Assembly (NCBI GenBank): GCA_947589385.1
Contig: CANPZW010000006.1
Location: 1 to 64,000 of the forward strand
Direction: 5' to 3'
Source of the DNA: an uncultured Clostridia bacterium
Lineage (GTDB): Bacteria > Bacillota > Clostridia > Christensenellales > Borkfalkiaceae
Length of the DNA stretch: 64,000 nucleotides
The notes below the pieces were generated by a model. That model saw only the letters and a program-made list of their open reading frames with translations, did no database searches and had not been told where the DNA came from. The number at the start of each line of letters is the position of its first letter. Positions within the stretch are counted from its first letter, which is position 1. Made by a program: the position numbers and the translations under genes. Below are positions 42,330 to 50,432 of the stretch, piece after piece.

Positions 42330-44498
42330 TTATTTCAGTTTGGGATATAGTCCTTGCGCAAAATTCAAAGACGACAAATCCCAGACCGCCTCGCTCCATT
42401 TAAGCATACCGGTATAAAAAGTTTTGTCGTTCAGATATTCTTCTGTAATTACCATACCGCCCGAAGTAGTTACATTGTAAGCGCGGTAGCACGAAGTTTG
42501 TTTTCCGTCGCCCGTGTTTGTCGCTATGGCGTCAATACATTCTACACTGGAGGAACCGCTTACACTGAAACTGCTTATAAATAAACAGTATTCCACAGTC
42601 CCCCCGTTTACACCCGCAATACCGCCAAGGTGGGTTTTTCCGTATCTTGACTTAGAAACATTAATAATGGAATTTACCAAACATTTGCCGACTGTGCCTG
42701 TATTTTCACCGGCAATACCCCCCATGTTTATATCTGCGTCACTATCATCATTTAAAATATTAGTTATTTTTGAAGAAACTTTCCCGGCGACTTCACAATC
42801 CAAAATATTGCCTTCGTTTTTGCCTGCTATTTCTCCTAAATAGAATTTATATCCTTCAGAGCGAGTCTTATCCGTAAAGCTTACGGTTGCGTTGCAATAA
42901 ACTTGTTTTATAGTTCCTTTATTGTTAGCGCATACCAGCCCTATATAGCGCTCAACCTTATTTGAATTAGTTACATTAAATGTAACGTTATCGAATTTTA
43001 CATTTGAAATTGTGCCTTCGTTCACGACAAACAGTCCATAATAATTTACAGTAGAGTCAGCATAAATAGAGAAGTTGGAAATTGTATGACCTTCGCCTAT
43101 AAATTCGCCTTTGAAGGGATTGCTTTCCGAACCGAAAGGACGCAATTCGTAATTCTTGCAATCTATATTTTGGGTAATAAGGTATTTACCGTTCATGTCG
43201 GTGATATTCTGCAACTGCACCACATCGCTGATTTTGGTATATTCATTGTAGGGGTCGTTATACTCCAACTTGCCGTAAATGTCGGTATTTTCATGCAGTA
43301 CAAACGGAAATTTCACTTCGGAAGTATAGCCCGCGTTATAATACCAGCCCTTAAAAGTGTAGTTTTCAACTTCGGGCGCAGTGAAATTTTGATACTGTGT
43401 GCCGCCCTTTGCCTTAATGGGTTCGGGCGCGACCCCCGCGTTGGTATGGAAAGTTATTGTATAAAATGATTCCTTCCAGCGCGCGTAAACTATTACACTT
43501 CCCGATAGCGTAAACGGATATTCCACGGGCTTTTCAAAACCTTGGTCATAGTACCAGCCCACGAAATCGTTATCTGTCTTTTGGGGGCGGGGAAGATTTT
43601 CTATCTTTTCGTCGGCGTAATATTCCACTGCGTCCATAGGTTCACCGTCGTTCGTATCAAACGAAACGCTGTATTTAGCGACGGATTTCCAGCGGGCGGA
43701 AAGCGTTAAATCTTTGGTGACCGGCATAACAGTAGTGAATTGCCCGTCGTTTACCGTATCGCCCGTAAACCAACCCAAGAATGTAAAGTTATTGCGCGTG
43801 GGAATGGGTAAATCAAGAATGTCCCCATAGTTTACAGTGATTTCCTTTTGAAAATCAGGGGGAAGTTCTCCGCCCTGCGCATCGAATTTTACAGTGTATT
43901 TTTCATTAGCATGAGGAGCGGAATCACCTTTTTCACCTTGTGGACCTTGTGCACCTGTATCACCTTTTTCACCCTGCGGTCCTTGCGCACCCGTGTCACC
44001 TTTTTCACCTTGTGGACCTTGCGCACCTGTATCACCTTTTTCACCTTGCGGTCCTTGCGCACCAGTATCACCTTTCTCGCCTTGTGGTCCTTGTGCACCT
44101 GTATCGCCTTTTTCACCTTGTGGTCCTTGTGCACCCGTGTCACCTTTTTCGCCTTGCGGTCCTTGTGCACCAGTATCGCCTTTCTCGCCCTGCGGTCCTT
44201 GTGCACCTGTATCGCCTTTCTCGCCCTGCGGTCCTTGTGCGCCCGTGTCGCCCTTTTCGCCCTGCGGTCCTTGCGCGCCCGTGTCGCCTTTCTCGCCTTG
44301 CGGTCCTTGCGCGCCTGTGTCGCCTTTTTCGCCCTGCGGTCCTTGCGCGCCCGTATCGCCCTTTTCGCCCTGCACGCCTTGTATTCCCTGAGCTCCTTGC
44401 GGTCCCTGTTTACCCTGCACAGTGCAGGCTGCCGTTACCGCAAGCAAAAGTGAAAACACTACGCATGCAAATAGAAAAATAATTCTTTTCTTTTTCAT
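42330..44498 (-). CDS. Collagen-like repeat lipoprotein with InlB-type and GLUG modules
   Basis: Predicted surface lipoprotein of 722 residues. The signal peptide ends at Cys25 (AVTAAC). Residues 29-192 are uninterrupted Gly-X-Y triplets: a short non-repeated start and twelve copies of [12 protein letters not shown], able to form a collagen-type triple helix. Next come three InlB/Flg_new-type beta repeats ([50 protein letters not shown]; about residues 200-430). GLUG-like repeats follow ([16 protein letters not shown], then several more). An adhesin or spacer on the cell surface is likely. Its promoter carries a dyad and is divergent from an XRE regulator. Confidence 0.9.
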   Translation of the reverse strand: MKKKRIIFLFACVVFSLLLAVTAACTVQGKQGPQGAQGIQGVQGEKGDTGAQGPQGEKGDTGAQGPQGEKGDTGAQGPQGEKGDTGAQGPQGEKGDTGAQGPQGEKGDTGAQGPQGEKGDTGAQGPQGEKGDTGAQGPQGEKGDTGAQGPQGEKGDTGAQGPQGEKGDTGAQGPQGEKGDTGAQGPQGEKGDSAPHANEKYTVKFDAQGGELPPDFQKEITVNYGDILDLPIPTRNNFTFLGWFTGDTVNDGQFTTVMPVTKDLTLSARWKSVAKYSVSFDTNDGEPMDAVEYYADEKIENLPRPQKTDNDFVGWYYDQGFEKPVEYPFTLSGSVIVYARWKESFYTITFHTNAGVAPEPIKAKGGTQYQNFTAPEVENYTFKGWYYNAGYTSEVKFPFVLHENTDIYGKLEYNDPYNEYTKISDVVQLQNITDMNGKYLITQNIDCKNYELRPFGSESNPFKGEFIGEGHTISNFSIYADSTVNYYGLFVVNEGTISNVKFDNVTFNVTNSNKVERYIGLVCANNKGTIKQVYCNATVSFTDKTRSEGYKFYLGEIAGKNEGNILDCEVAGKVSSKITNILNDDSDADINMGGIAGENTGTVGKCLVNSIINVSKSRYGKTHLGGIAGVNGGTVEYCLFISSFSVSGSSSVECIDAIATNTGDGKQTSCYRAYNVTTSGGMVITEEYLNDKTFYTGMLKWSEAVWDLSSLNFAQGLYPKLK
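43924..44367 (-). repeat. 36-bp tandem coding repeat, 12 copies plus a partial one
   Basis: Equivalent positions at the two ends differ by 432 bases, exactly 12 x 36. All copies encode the same 12 residues, but synonymous codons change along the array. Copies near the N-terminal end use G/C in third positions (gcgcccgtgtcgccc type); those near the C-terminal end use A/T (gcacctgtatcacct type). Copy number changes by slippage are to be expected. Confidence 0.95.
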
Positions 44499-44532
44499 AA
44501 AATAGCCTCCTTAGTGCTTATTTGCGACACTT

Positions 44533-44562
44533 ATTATAACGTGATTACGTTATAATTGTCAA
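44533..44562 (-). promoter_or_regulatory. Promoter and operator of the collagen-like gene
   Basis: Minus strand TTGACA, 18-base spacer, TATAAT (both perfect). The dyad ttataacgt-gatt-acgttataa (44534-44555) fills the spacer and overlaps the -10 box, a classic repressor position. A further half site, ataacgta, lies at 44580-44587 before the XRE gene, the probable source of the repressor. Confidence 0.75.
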
Positions 44563-44620
44563 CGGTTTTGTTAAGTAAAAATAACGTAAATGCGCCATAA
44601 AATTATTATAGAGGTGCGTT

Positions 44621-44917
44621 ATGAATGTCATTAACAGAATAGAAAAACTGAGAGTAGAACGCGGCTGGACTAAATACAGGCTTGCGGAGGAATCGCTTTT
44701 AACCTACTCTACCTTATCGGCTATGTATATAAGAAACACTCCGCCGAAGCTGGATATTTTGGAGATGATTTGCACGGCTTTCGGAATTTCTTTGGCGCAG
44801 TTCTTTGCGGACGGGGAAGCGGAATATCTTACTTCGGACGAAAAAGAGCTTCTGAAAAAATACAGGCGGCTTTCCGACGAAAGGAAAAAGGCGCTTGGCA
44901 TATTGATAGAAAAATAA
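44621..44917 (+). CDS. XRE-family regulator divergent from the collagen-like gene
   Basis: 98-residue DNA-binding protein: HTH in RGWTKYRLAEESLLTYSTLSAMYIRN (residues about 14-40), then the LEMICTAFGISLAQFFADGE helix pair and a helical tail (SDEKELLKKYRRLSDERKKAL) seen in many phage-type and clostridial regulators. GAGGTG is the ribosome site. The shared 120-base divergent region with a dyad in the opposite promoter suggests that it represses the collagen-like lipoprotein and perhaps itself. Confidence 0.88.
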   Translation: MNVINRIEKLRVERGWTKYRLAEESLLTYSTLSAMYIRNTPPKLDILEMICTAFGISLAQFFADGEAEYLTSDEKELLKKYRRLSDERKKALGILIEK

Positions 44918-44920
44918 ACG

Positions 44921-44953
44921 CGGCGGGAGCTTTTTTGCAAAAAGCTCCCGCCG
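44921..44953 (+). terminator. Terminator of the XRE gene
   Basis: Perfect 15-bp stem cggcgggagcttttt with a 3-base loop, 4 bases past the stop codon. Confidence 0.8.
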
Positions 44954-44980
44954 CTATTTTAAAATACGTACTATATTTTT

Positions 44981-45014
44981 AAATGGGCGCGCAAACTTTT
45001 TTGCGCGCCCATTT
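44981..45014 (-). terminator. Terminator of the M42 peptidase transcript
   Basis: Perfect 14-bp stem aaatgggcgcgcaa with a 6-base loop, 26 bases past the M42 stop; tail A/T-rich but not a clean U run. Confidence 0.65.
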
Positions 45015-45039
45015 CCTTATCGAATTGAAGTAAAATTTA

Positions 45040-46098
45040 TTAAAAACTCTTTATTGTCTTTTCGTTCAGCTCCTTGCAGAGCGCAATGCCCAAATCGATA
45101 TTGGCGTTTACGTCTTCCATAGCCGCAACGCTGTGGAAAGTGTGGATATATCTTACGGGCACGCCCGCGACTATCACGGGAGTTCCGCCGTTTGCAAGCA
45201 CCAGATGCGCGCCGTTGTTTCCGCCGCCCCTTCTTACGGCAAACTGCACCTTAATTCCCTTTTCGTTCGCGACCTTTTCGGAGAGTGCCACAAAGCGGGG
45301 CGTACATATCACGCTGGAATCCATATGGCGTATCATTACGCCGCCCTTCAACTTATCCTGAATCATATACGGGGGAGCGGATACGTCGTCGGCGGGGCAG
45401 CCCTCGAAGCAGATAGCCGCGTCCGCTTTAACGTTGTGCGTTACCGCCTCAATACCCCTGTCGCCGACCTCTTCCTGCGAAGAAATAACGCCGACAATAT
45501 CCACGTCCAACTTCTCGTTTTTCAGTTTTCTCAACAATTCGAGAACGATTGCCACGCCCAACCTGTCGTCAAATGCCTTGCCGAACATAATGCCGTTGCG
45601 GTGTTCGAACTGCGAAAGGGGAACTACGGGCATACCTACTTTTGCGCCCATATTTTCCGCCTCTTCCGCACTCGTCGCGCCGATATCGATAGTAAGATTA
45701 TCATAGCTTACGGGCGCGTTGCGCTGTTCCACCGTCATCATATGGGGGGACATAGCAGCAATTACGCCCGAAACGGTGACGCCGTCCGTATTATACAACT
45801 GAACTTTGGAAGAAGGTAGCGCCTTTTCGTTCCAGCTTCCCAAAGGGATAAAACGGAGAGTGCCGTCCGGCTTGATTGCCTGCACCATAAAACCTACTTC
45901 GTCAGCGTGCGCGTCAAGCATTACAAGCGGGCGGTTGCCCTTGTTGTAATTCGGGTAGATATAAAGATTGCGCATGCTGTCTTCTTTGAACTCGGCGAAA
46001 TCCTTACAATAATCCCGCGCAATTTCCAGAACCTCGTCCTCGAAGCCGCTTACGCCCCTTGCGTTGCTCAATTTTTCAATTAACTTTAAAAATTCCAT
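45040..46098 (-). CDS. M42-family aminopeptidase
   Basis: Cytoplasmic dinuclear zinc aminopeptidase of the tetrahedral TET type (glutamyl aminopeptidase group). Zinc ligands and catalytic Glu can be read from LDAHADEVGFMV, GKAFDDRLGVA, ISSQEEVGDRG, CFEGCPADD and the C-terminal YIHTFHSVAAMED. Length 352 fits. It lies 23 bases after rsmI on the same strand and is the end of the housekeeping run. Confidence 0.93.
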   Translation of the reverse strand: MEFLKLIEKLSNARGVSGFEDEVLEIARDYCKDFAEFKEDSMRNLYIYPNYNKGNRPLVMLDAHADEVGFMVQAIKPDGTLRFIPLGSWNEKALPSSKVQLYNTDGVTVSGVIAAMSPHMMTVEQRNAPVSYDNLTIDIGATSAEEAENMGAKVGMPVVPLSQFEHRNGIMFGKAFDDRLGVAIVLELLRKLKNEKLDVDIVGVISSQEEVGDRGIEAVTHNVKADAAICFEGCPADDVSAPPYMIQDKLKGGVMIRHMDSSVICTPRFVALSEKVANEKGIKVQFAVRRGGGNNGAHLVLANGGTPVIVAGVPVRYIHTFHSVAAMEDVNANIDLGIALCKELNEKTIKSF

Positions 46099-46121
46099 AA
46101 ATGTACCTCTTTTTTTCCGGT

Positions 46122-46925
46122 TTAAATATCAAGTGAAAATTTATACATTTCGGATTTGGTTACGCCCCTGTCCTTGGCAGCCTGCTTCACCGCGTCCTTC
46201 TTGTCCATGCCCTGAGCCATATAGTGAAGAATATGCTCCCGCCCGCTAAGCGAATTTAAAGGATTTTCAACGTCTTTCGCGCCCTCCACTATAAGCACAT
46301 ATTCGCCGCGTTTTTCGCCTTCAAGCCCCTGCGAAAGCCAAAAACTTACGGCTTCCTCGTGAATTTTTGTTATCTCGCGCACGGCGCAAGCCCATCTTTC
46401 GCCCAAAACCTCATACAGGCATTTGATTTCACGGTCGATATCCTGCGGCGCGGCGTGAAAAATAAGCGTGCAGTCCAGATTTTTATACTGTTCCAAAAGC
46501 GACTTTTTTTCGCCCGACTTTTCGGGCAAAAATCCCAAAAACGCAAAACGTTGCGCGGGCATCGCCGAAAGCACAAGCGCGGAAAGCGCAGCGTTCGCGC
46601 CCGGCAGCACCGTGAAAGGCACGCCTGCTTTTTTGAGTTCGGCGCAGACAATATTCCCGGGGTCGGAAATTACGGGCATGCCCGCGTCCGATATAACGGC
46701 TACCTCTTTCCCCTCGCGCGCGGCGGCGACGATTTTTTCCGCCGCCTCTCTTTCGTTGAATTTATGACAGGAGAAAAGGGGTTTTTTTATGTCGTACGCG
46801 TTCAGAAGTTTTACGGAATGGCGGGTGTCCTCACAGAACACGGCGTCCGCCGCCCGCAACGCTTCCAGCGCGCGCAGGGTTATATCCTTTAAATTGCCTA
46901 TCGGCGTAGCTATAAAATATACCAT
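46122..46925 (-). CDS. rsmI: 16S rRNA (cytidine1402-2'-O)-methyltransferase
   Basis: Methylates C1402 of 16S rRNA in the decoding centre using SAM. It is a tetrapyrrole-methylase-fold enzyme: FIATPIGNLKDITLRALEAL at the N-terminus, CEDTRHSVKLL, ISDAGMPVISDPG and LPGANAALSALVLS. The C-terminal 35 residues form the family's small extra domain. Length 267. It lies in the conserved Bacillus-like cluster after trmN6. Confidence 0.95.
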   Translation of the reverse strand: MVYFIATPIGNLKDITLRALEALRAADAVFCEDTRHSVKLLNAYDIKKPLFSCHKFNEREAAEKIVAAAREGKEVAVISDAGMPVISDPGNIVCAELKKAGVPFTVLPGANAALSALVLSAMPAQRFAFLGFLPEKSGEKKSLLEQYKNLDCTLIFHAAPQDIDREIKCLYEVLGERWACAVREITKIHEEAVSFWLSQGLEGEKRGEYVLIVEGAKDVENPLNSLSGREHILHYMAQGMDKKDAVKQAAKDRGVTKSEMYKFSLDI

Positions 46926-46994
46926 AACAAAATTATTTTCAAGCGATTTTAAGCTGTAAAAAAGAAAATTTTAAGGCGTTTTTACGGCGTTTAA

Positions 46995-47663
46995 TTATTT
47001 GCCGTTTACAAGCGCAGGCAGAACTTCTATCCCTTCCCTGCCCCCTTTTACGGCTTCTGCCATAACGAGATAGGGCTTGGAATCCGCCGTGCCCGAAACG
47101 AATTGAAGGCGCTTGGGTTCGAGGTTTCTGCTTTTTAAAAGGAACAGCAGTTCGGCGGTTCGGTCGGCGCGGTTTAAAATTGCAAAACGCCCGCCGAATT
47201 TAAGTTTTCTGAACGCGGCTTCGATTATCTCGGGCAGGGTAAGGGTTATCTCCTTGCGGCAGACCGCCTTTTTGAAGTCCGCGTTTTCAAATCCCGAACG
47301 CTCATAGGGCGGGTTGCAGAGGATAAGCGAAAATTTATCGTCGAAATCGCGCGGTATGTCCTGCAATTTCGAGCATACTACCGTGCACGGAAAACCGTTT
47401 AGTTCTGCGGTGCGGCGGGACATATCGGCGAGTTCTTCCTGCATTTCGAAAAGGGTTAGCGACTTGATTTTGGGGTTAAGGCACATAAAGTGAAAGCCCA
47501 CCACTCCGCTTCCCGAACAGAAATCCGCCACGTCGTCGCCCGCTTTCGCCCTCGCAAACCGCGACAAAAGAATACTGTCCGAAGTGAAACGGTACAGCGA
47601 TACGTTCTGTATTATCTTTTTATCCCCGAAAAATTCTTCAAGGACCTCGTTTTCCTTCAACAT
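46995..47663 (-). CDS. trmN6: tRNA1(Val) (adenine37-N6)-methyltransferase-like
   Basis: Class I SAM methyltransferase. VADFCSGSGVVGFHFM is the SAM-binding loop and LILCNPPYERSGF the NPPY motif of N6-adenine methyltransferases. FTSDSILLSRFARAKAGDDV is a typical YfiC/YabB start. At 222 residues it is close to the B. subtilis YabB protein, which lies in the same place before rsmI. The exact target nucleotide is inferred. Confidence 0.88.
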   Translation of the reverse strand: MLKENEVLEEFFGDKKIIQNVSLYRFTSDSILLSRFARAKAGDDVADFCSGSGVVGFHFMCLNPKIKSLTLFEMQEELADMSRRTAELNGFPCTVVCSKLQDIPRDFDDKFSLILCNPPYERSGFENADFKKAVCRKEITLTLPEIIEAAFRKLKFGGRFAILNRADRTAELLFLLKSRNLEPKRLQFVSGTADSKPYLVMAEAVKGGREGIEVLPALVNGK

Positions 47664-47742
47664 ATCTTTACACGCCCGAAAATTTATAGAAAAACGCGGT
47701 ACATATTGCGTTTTTCGCGAATTAAGGATTTTGTTTCACAAT

Positions 47743-47780
47743 AAAAGGGCGGAGGGTGTAACTCTCCCTCCGCCCTTTTT
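47743..47780. terminator. Terminator of the ferredoxin gene
   Basis: Perfect 14-bp stem aaaagggcggaggg with a 9-base loop and T runs on both sides, 9 bases after the ferredoxin stop. Confidence 0.85.
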
Positions 47781-47788
47781 TGTCAATG

Positions 47789-47962
47789 TTATTCAGCGGG
47801 ATGAATCGCGCCTGTGGGGCATGTATCCTCGCAAGCTCCGCAGTCAATGCAAACATCGGGGTTGACAACGTACTTGTCAGCGCCCTCGGATATAGCCTCT
47901 ACGGGGCAGGTTGCCGCGCATGCGCCGCAGCTTACGCACTCATCGGATATAACGTGTGCCAT
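47789..47962 (-). CDS. 2[4Fe-4S] ferredoxin
   Basis: 57-residue clostridial-type ferredoxin, the low-potential electron carrier of the cell. Both clusters are complete: CVSCGACAATCPVEAI and CIDCGACEDTCPTGAI, with a pseudo-twofold repeat. The ATG at 47962 follows ATGGAGGAATTT; the four-codon longer track start includes that site. It can serve IorAB and HydABC. It lies in the gap where B. subtilis has yabA, between ricT and trmN6, with its own terminator. Confidence 0.96.
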   Translation of the reverse strand: MAHVISDECVSCGACAATCPVEAISEGADKYVVNPDVCIDCGACEDTCPTGAIHPAE

Positions 47963-48056
47963 AAATTCCTCCATAATTTTTTAATACATTCATTACGGGT
48001 ATTATATCACACAATTTTTTTACTGTAAAGGGGAAAACCGAAAATCTTTGAAAAAT

Positions 48057-48932
48057 TTAATCGAGAATTTCCTTTAAATCTTCGGGCACGTCATCGGTTT
48101 CCTTTTCGGGCTTATGCGACGCCTTGAATTTCAGTGCCGATACGGGGAAGTCGTGATATGTGAACAAATCCTTTTCCTTGTCGTCTATGCGGACGCGCAC
48201 TTCCATTTTAAGCATGTTTACGTTTGTGACCGTGCCCTTGCCTTCGGGCGTCATTACTTCCGCGCCGATTTTGGGAGTTTTTTTGCATGCGTCGGCGTAA
48301 TAATCGTTTTCATAAGAAAGACAGCACATCAGTCTGCCGCACAGCCCCGAAATTTTACCCGGGTTTAAGGAAAGCCCCTGGTTTTTAGCCATTTTTATGG
48401 ACACTTTTTTCAATTCCGGCATACAGCTTGCGCAGCAACATTCCCTTCCGCAGGGGGCAAGCCCTCCTATCATCTTGATTTCGTCGCGTATGCCAACCTG
48501 CCGCAACTCTATGCGCGTTTTGAAAATCTGCGAAAGTTCCTTTACAAGTTCGCGGAAGTCAACGCGCTGGGGCGCGGAATAATAGAATATCGCCTTTGCG
48601 CCGTCGAAAGTAAATTCGCAGTCGATAAGCTTCATATCAAGCCCGTGCTTTTCTATTTTTTCAGCCACGGTTTTAAGCGCCTCGTCCTTGCGTTCAAGGT
48701 TCTTGCGGTGAATCTCCTTATCCTTCTGCGTGGCGGTGCGGAGAATGGGTTTAAGGGGAGAAACAATCTTGTCGTCGGGTATTTCCGCATATGGAATTAC
48801 GACGGTGGCGTACTCCACCCCGCGCGCCGTTTCCACGATTACGCCCGCGCCCTCCTTGTATTTATCCTTCCCGGGCGCAAAGTAATATACCTTGCCGCCG
48901 TTTTTAAAGTTTACGCCTGTAATTTTTGCCAT
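48057..48932 (-). CDS. ricT: RicT (YaaT), PSP1-domain iron-sulfur protein
   Basis: In B. subtilis RicT forms the Y-complex with RicA and RicF, which binds [4Fe-4S] clusters and directs RNase Y processing. The PSP1 C-terminal domain is evident (RKNLERKDEALKTVAEKI..LIDCEFTFDGAKAIFYY). The Cys-rich APCGRECCCASCMPEL and SGLCGRLMCCLSYEN are the expected ligand regions. Length 291. It overlaps holB by 22 bases. A charged C-terminal tail follows the conserved part. Confidence 0.94.
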   Translation of the reverse strand: MAKITGVNFKNGGKVYYFAPGKDKYKEGAGVIVETARGVEYATVVIPYAEIPDDKIVSPLKPILRTATQKDKEIHRKNLERKDEALKTVAEKIEKHGLDMKLIDCEFTFDGAKAIFYYSAPQRVDFRELVKELSQIFKTRIELRQVGIRDEIKMIGGLAPCGRECCCASCMPELKKVSIKMAKNQGLSLNPGKISGLCGRLMCCLSYENDYYADACKKTPKIGAEVMTPEGKGTVTNVNMLKMEVRVRIDDKEKDLFTYHDFPVSALKFKASHKPEKETDDVPEDLKEILD

Positions 48933-49807
48933 TTGTCGTTCTCCTCTATGACTTCAAGCATGAAGTCGTATAACAGCCCCTGAAAAAACGCGTTGAATTT
49001 TAAATCCGCAAACGCCCGCGGAAGCCGTTCAAGGGCGAATATCAAAGCGTGTTCGGAAAGCCCGCCTTCTCCACCGTTTTTAAGACGGGAAAAATAGACG
49101 TTCTGCATTTCCGCTAAAAGCTGTTCCTTATATTTTGTATCGCCGTATTTTTTTACGGCGGGCGCTATCTGCGAAATTTTTACTGCGCCGCATATCTCTT
49201 CCGCCGCCCCGCGCACGGACTGATACCAACCGCCGCTTACCATTGCCTGCGCTTCGCCCAAAATCCCGCCGCAATCCGCCGCGGCGCGCGCGTTAAGGGG
49301 ATTTTCGCCCTGTCTTTGCAGGGCGGCGAATATTTCCCTTTCGGAAAATGGCGGAATCTCCAAAAGCTTCACGCGCGATTTTACCGTATCCAGAACCGTC
49401 GCCAGCGTGACCGCGCCCAAAAGAAAATATACGTCCGCGGGCGGTTCTTCAAGCGTCTTTAAAAGCTTATTCTGCACAAGCGCGGAAGCCGTGTCGAAGT
49501 CCGTTATGACGAACAGCTTTTTATCACCCTCTACGGGTCGTAGAGCGCTTTCCGCGATGATTGCAGAAACGCCTTCGACAGAAATCTTCCCGCCCTCTTT
49601 GGGATATACGGCAAAATCCGTAAAGCTTTCGTTTTTTATGCGCGCGGACAGCTCCGCGGGGAAAAAACCTGCGGCGAAGCCTTTAAGCGCGTTCCTCAGA
49701 TTCGCGCGGTCGGCAAGGTGCAGAAGATACGCATGCGAAAGCCTGCTGCTTTTTACGTCCTTGCTGAAAATTTTATATGCGGTTGTGCCTTTGATAAGCT
49801 TTTCCAC
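48911..49807 (-). CDS. holB: DNA polymerase III delta' subunit
   Basis: Clamp-loader subunit. QNKLLKTLEEPPADVYFLLGAV is the delta'/DnaX signature. The nucleotide-binding loop is degenerate: SHAYLLHLADRANLRNALK replaces the Gly-rich Walker A, as expected for a non-ATPase delta' but further from consensus than usual. KSRVKLLEIPPF stands where an SRC motif occurs in ATP-active relatives. Length 298. It is one base from tmk and overlaps ricT, matching the B. subtilis order. Confidence 0.88.
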   Translation of the reverse strand: MEKLIKGTTAYKIFSKDVKSSRLSHAYLLHLADRANLRNALKGFAAGFFPAELSARIKNESFTDFAVYPKEGGKISVEGVSAIIAESALRPVEGDKKLFVITDFDTASALVQNKLLKTLEEPPADVYFLLGAVTLATVLDTVKSRVKLLEIPPFSEREIFAALQRQGENPLNARAAADCGGILGEAQAMVSGGWYQSVRGAAEEICGAVKISQIAPAVKKYGDTKYKEQLLAEMQNVYFSRLKNGGEGGLSEHALIFALERLPRAFADLKFNAFFQGLLYDFMLEVIEENDKWQKLQA

Positions 49808-49808
49808 T

Positions 49809-50432
49809 TTACTTGATAATAGCTTTGTCTATTAGCAGATTTTTTATTATTTCCGCCGTTTCGAATTTTGTGCCGCCGCAGTCAACTGCGACTATGCGCG
49901 GAAATTTCGGAAGCAGTTTTTTATAGCCTTTATATACCTTTTCGTGAAATTCGAAGCCCAACGCTTCGATTCTGTCGTTTTGGTCCGCACCGTGCTTTCT
50001 TTCGAACGCCGCTTTCGGAGAAATATCCAAAAAAACAGTCAAATCGGGCGGATATTTTTCAAGCGCGTAACCGTTTATTTCCGCTATGAAATCCGCGCCG
50101 AGCCCGCGCGCTTCGCCCTGGTAGGCGAACGAGGAATCAACGTACCTGTCGCAGACGACCAGCCTCCCCGCGGCAAGGGCGGGTTCAACTATTTCTTTAA
50201 GGTGCTGGATACGCGCCGAGGCGTATAAAAGCGCCTCGCATTCGGGACACATTTCGGTGTAGGCGGGGTTTAAAATTATTTTGCGGATATCCTCGGCAAT
50301 AGCGCTGCCGCCCGGTTCTCTCGTCATCAGAAAATCGACGCCGCGCTGCGTCAGATACTCGCCCAATAGCCTTAACTGCGTACTCTTGCCCGAGCCCTCG
50401 CAGCCCTCGAATGTTATGAATTTACCCCTCAT
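49809..50432 (-). CDS. tmk: Thymidylate kinase
   Basis: dTMP to dTDP kinase. P-loop TFEGCEGSGKSTQ at residue 7, TREPGGSAIAEDIR, the DRY motif in VVCDRYVDSSFAYQGEARGLG, and a lid region near FERKHGADQNDR. Length 207. Its start overlaps the decarboxylase stop by 11 bases, and holB follows after one base. Confidence 0.96.
   Translation of the reverse strand: MRGKFITFEGCEGSGKSTQLRLLGEYLTQRGVDFLMTREPGGSAIAEDIRKIILNPAYTEMCPECEALLYASARIQHLKEIVEPALAAGRLVVCDRYVDSSFAYQGEARGLGADFIAEINGYALEKYPPDLTVFLDISPKAAFERKHGADQNDRIEALGFEFHEKVYKGYKKLLPKFPRIVAVDCGGTKFETAEIIKNLLIDKAIIK

Noticed and set aside
43993-44391. Plus-strand ORF of repeated Cys/Pro/Gly residues
   Set aside because: It is the reverse-strand shadow of the 36-bp collagen-like repeat; no ribosome site or promoter.
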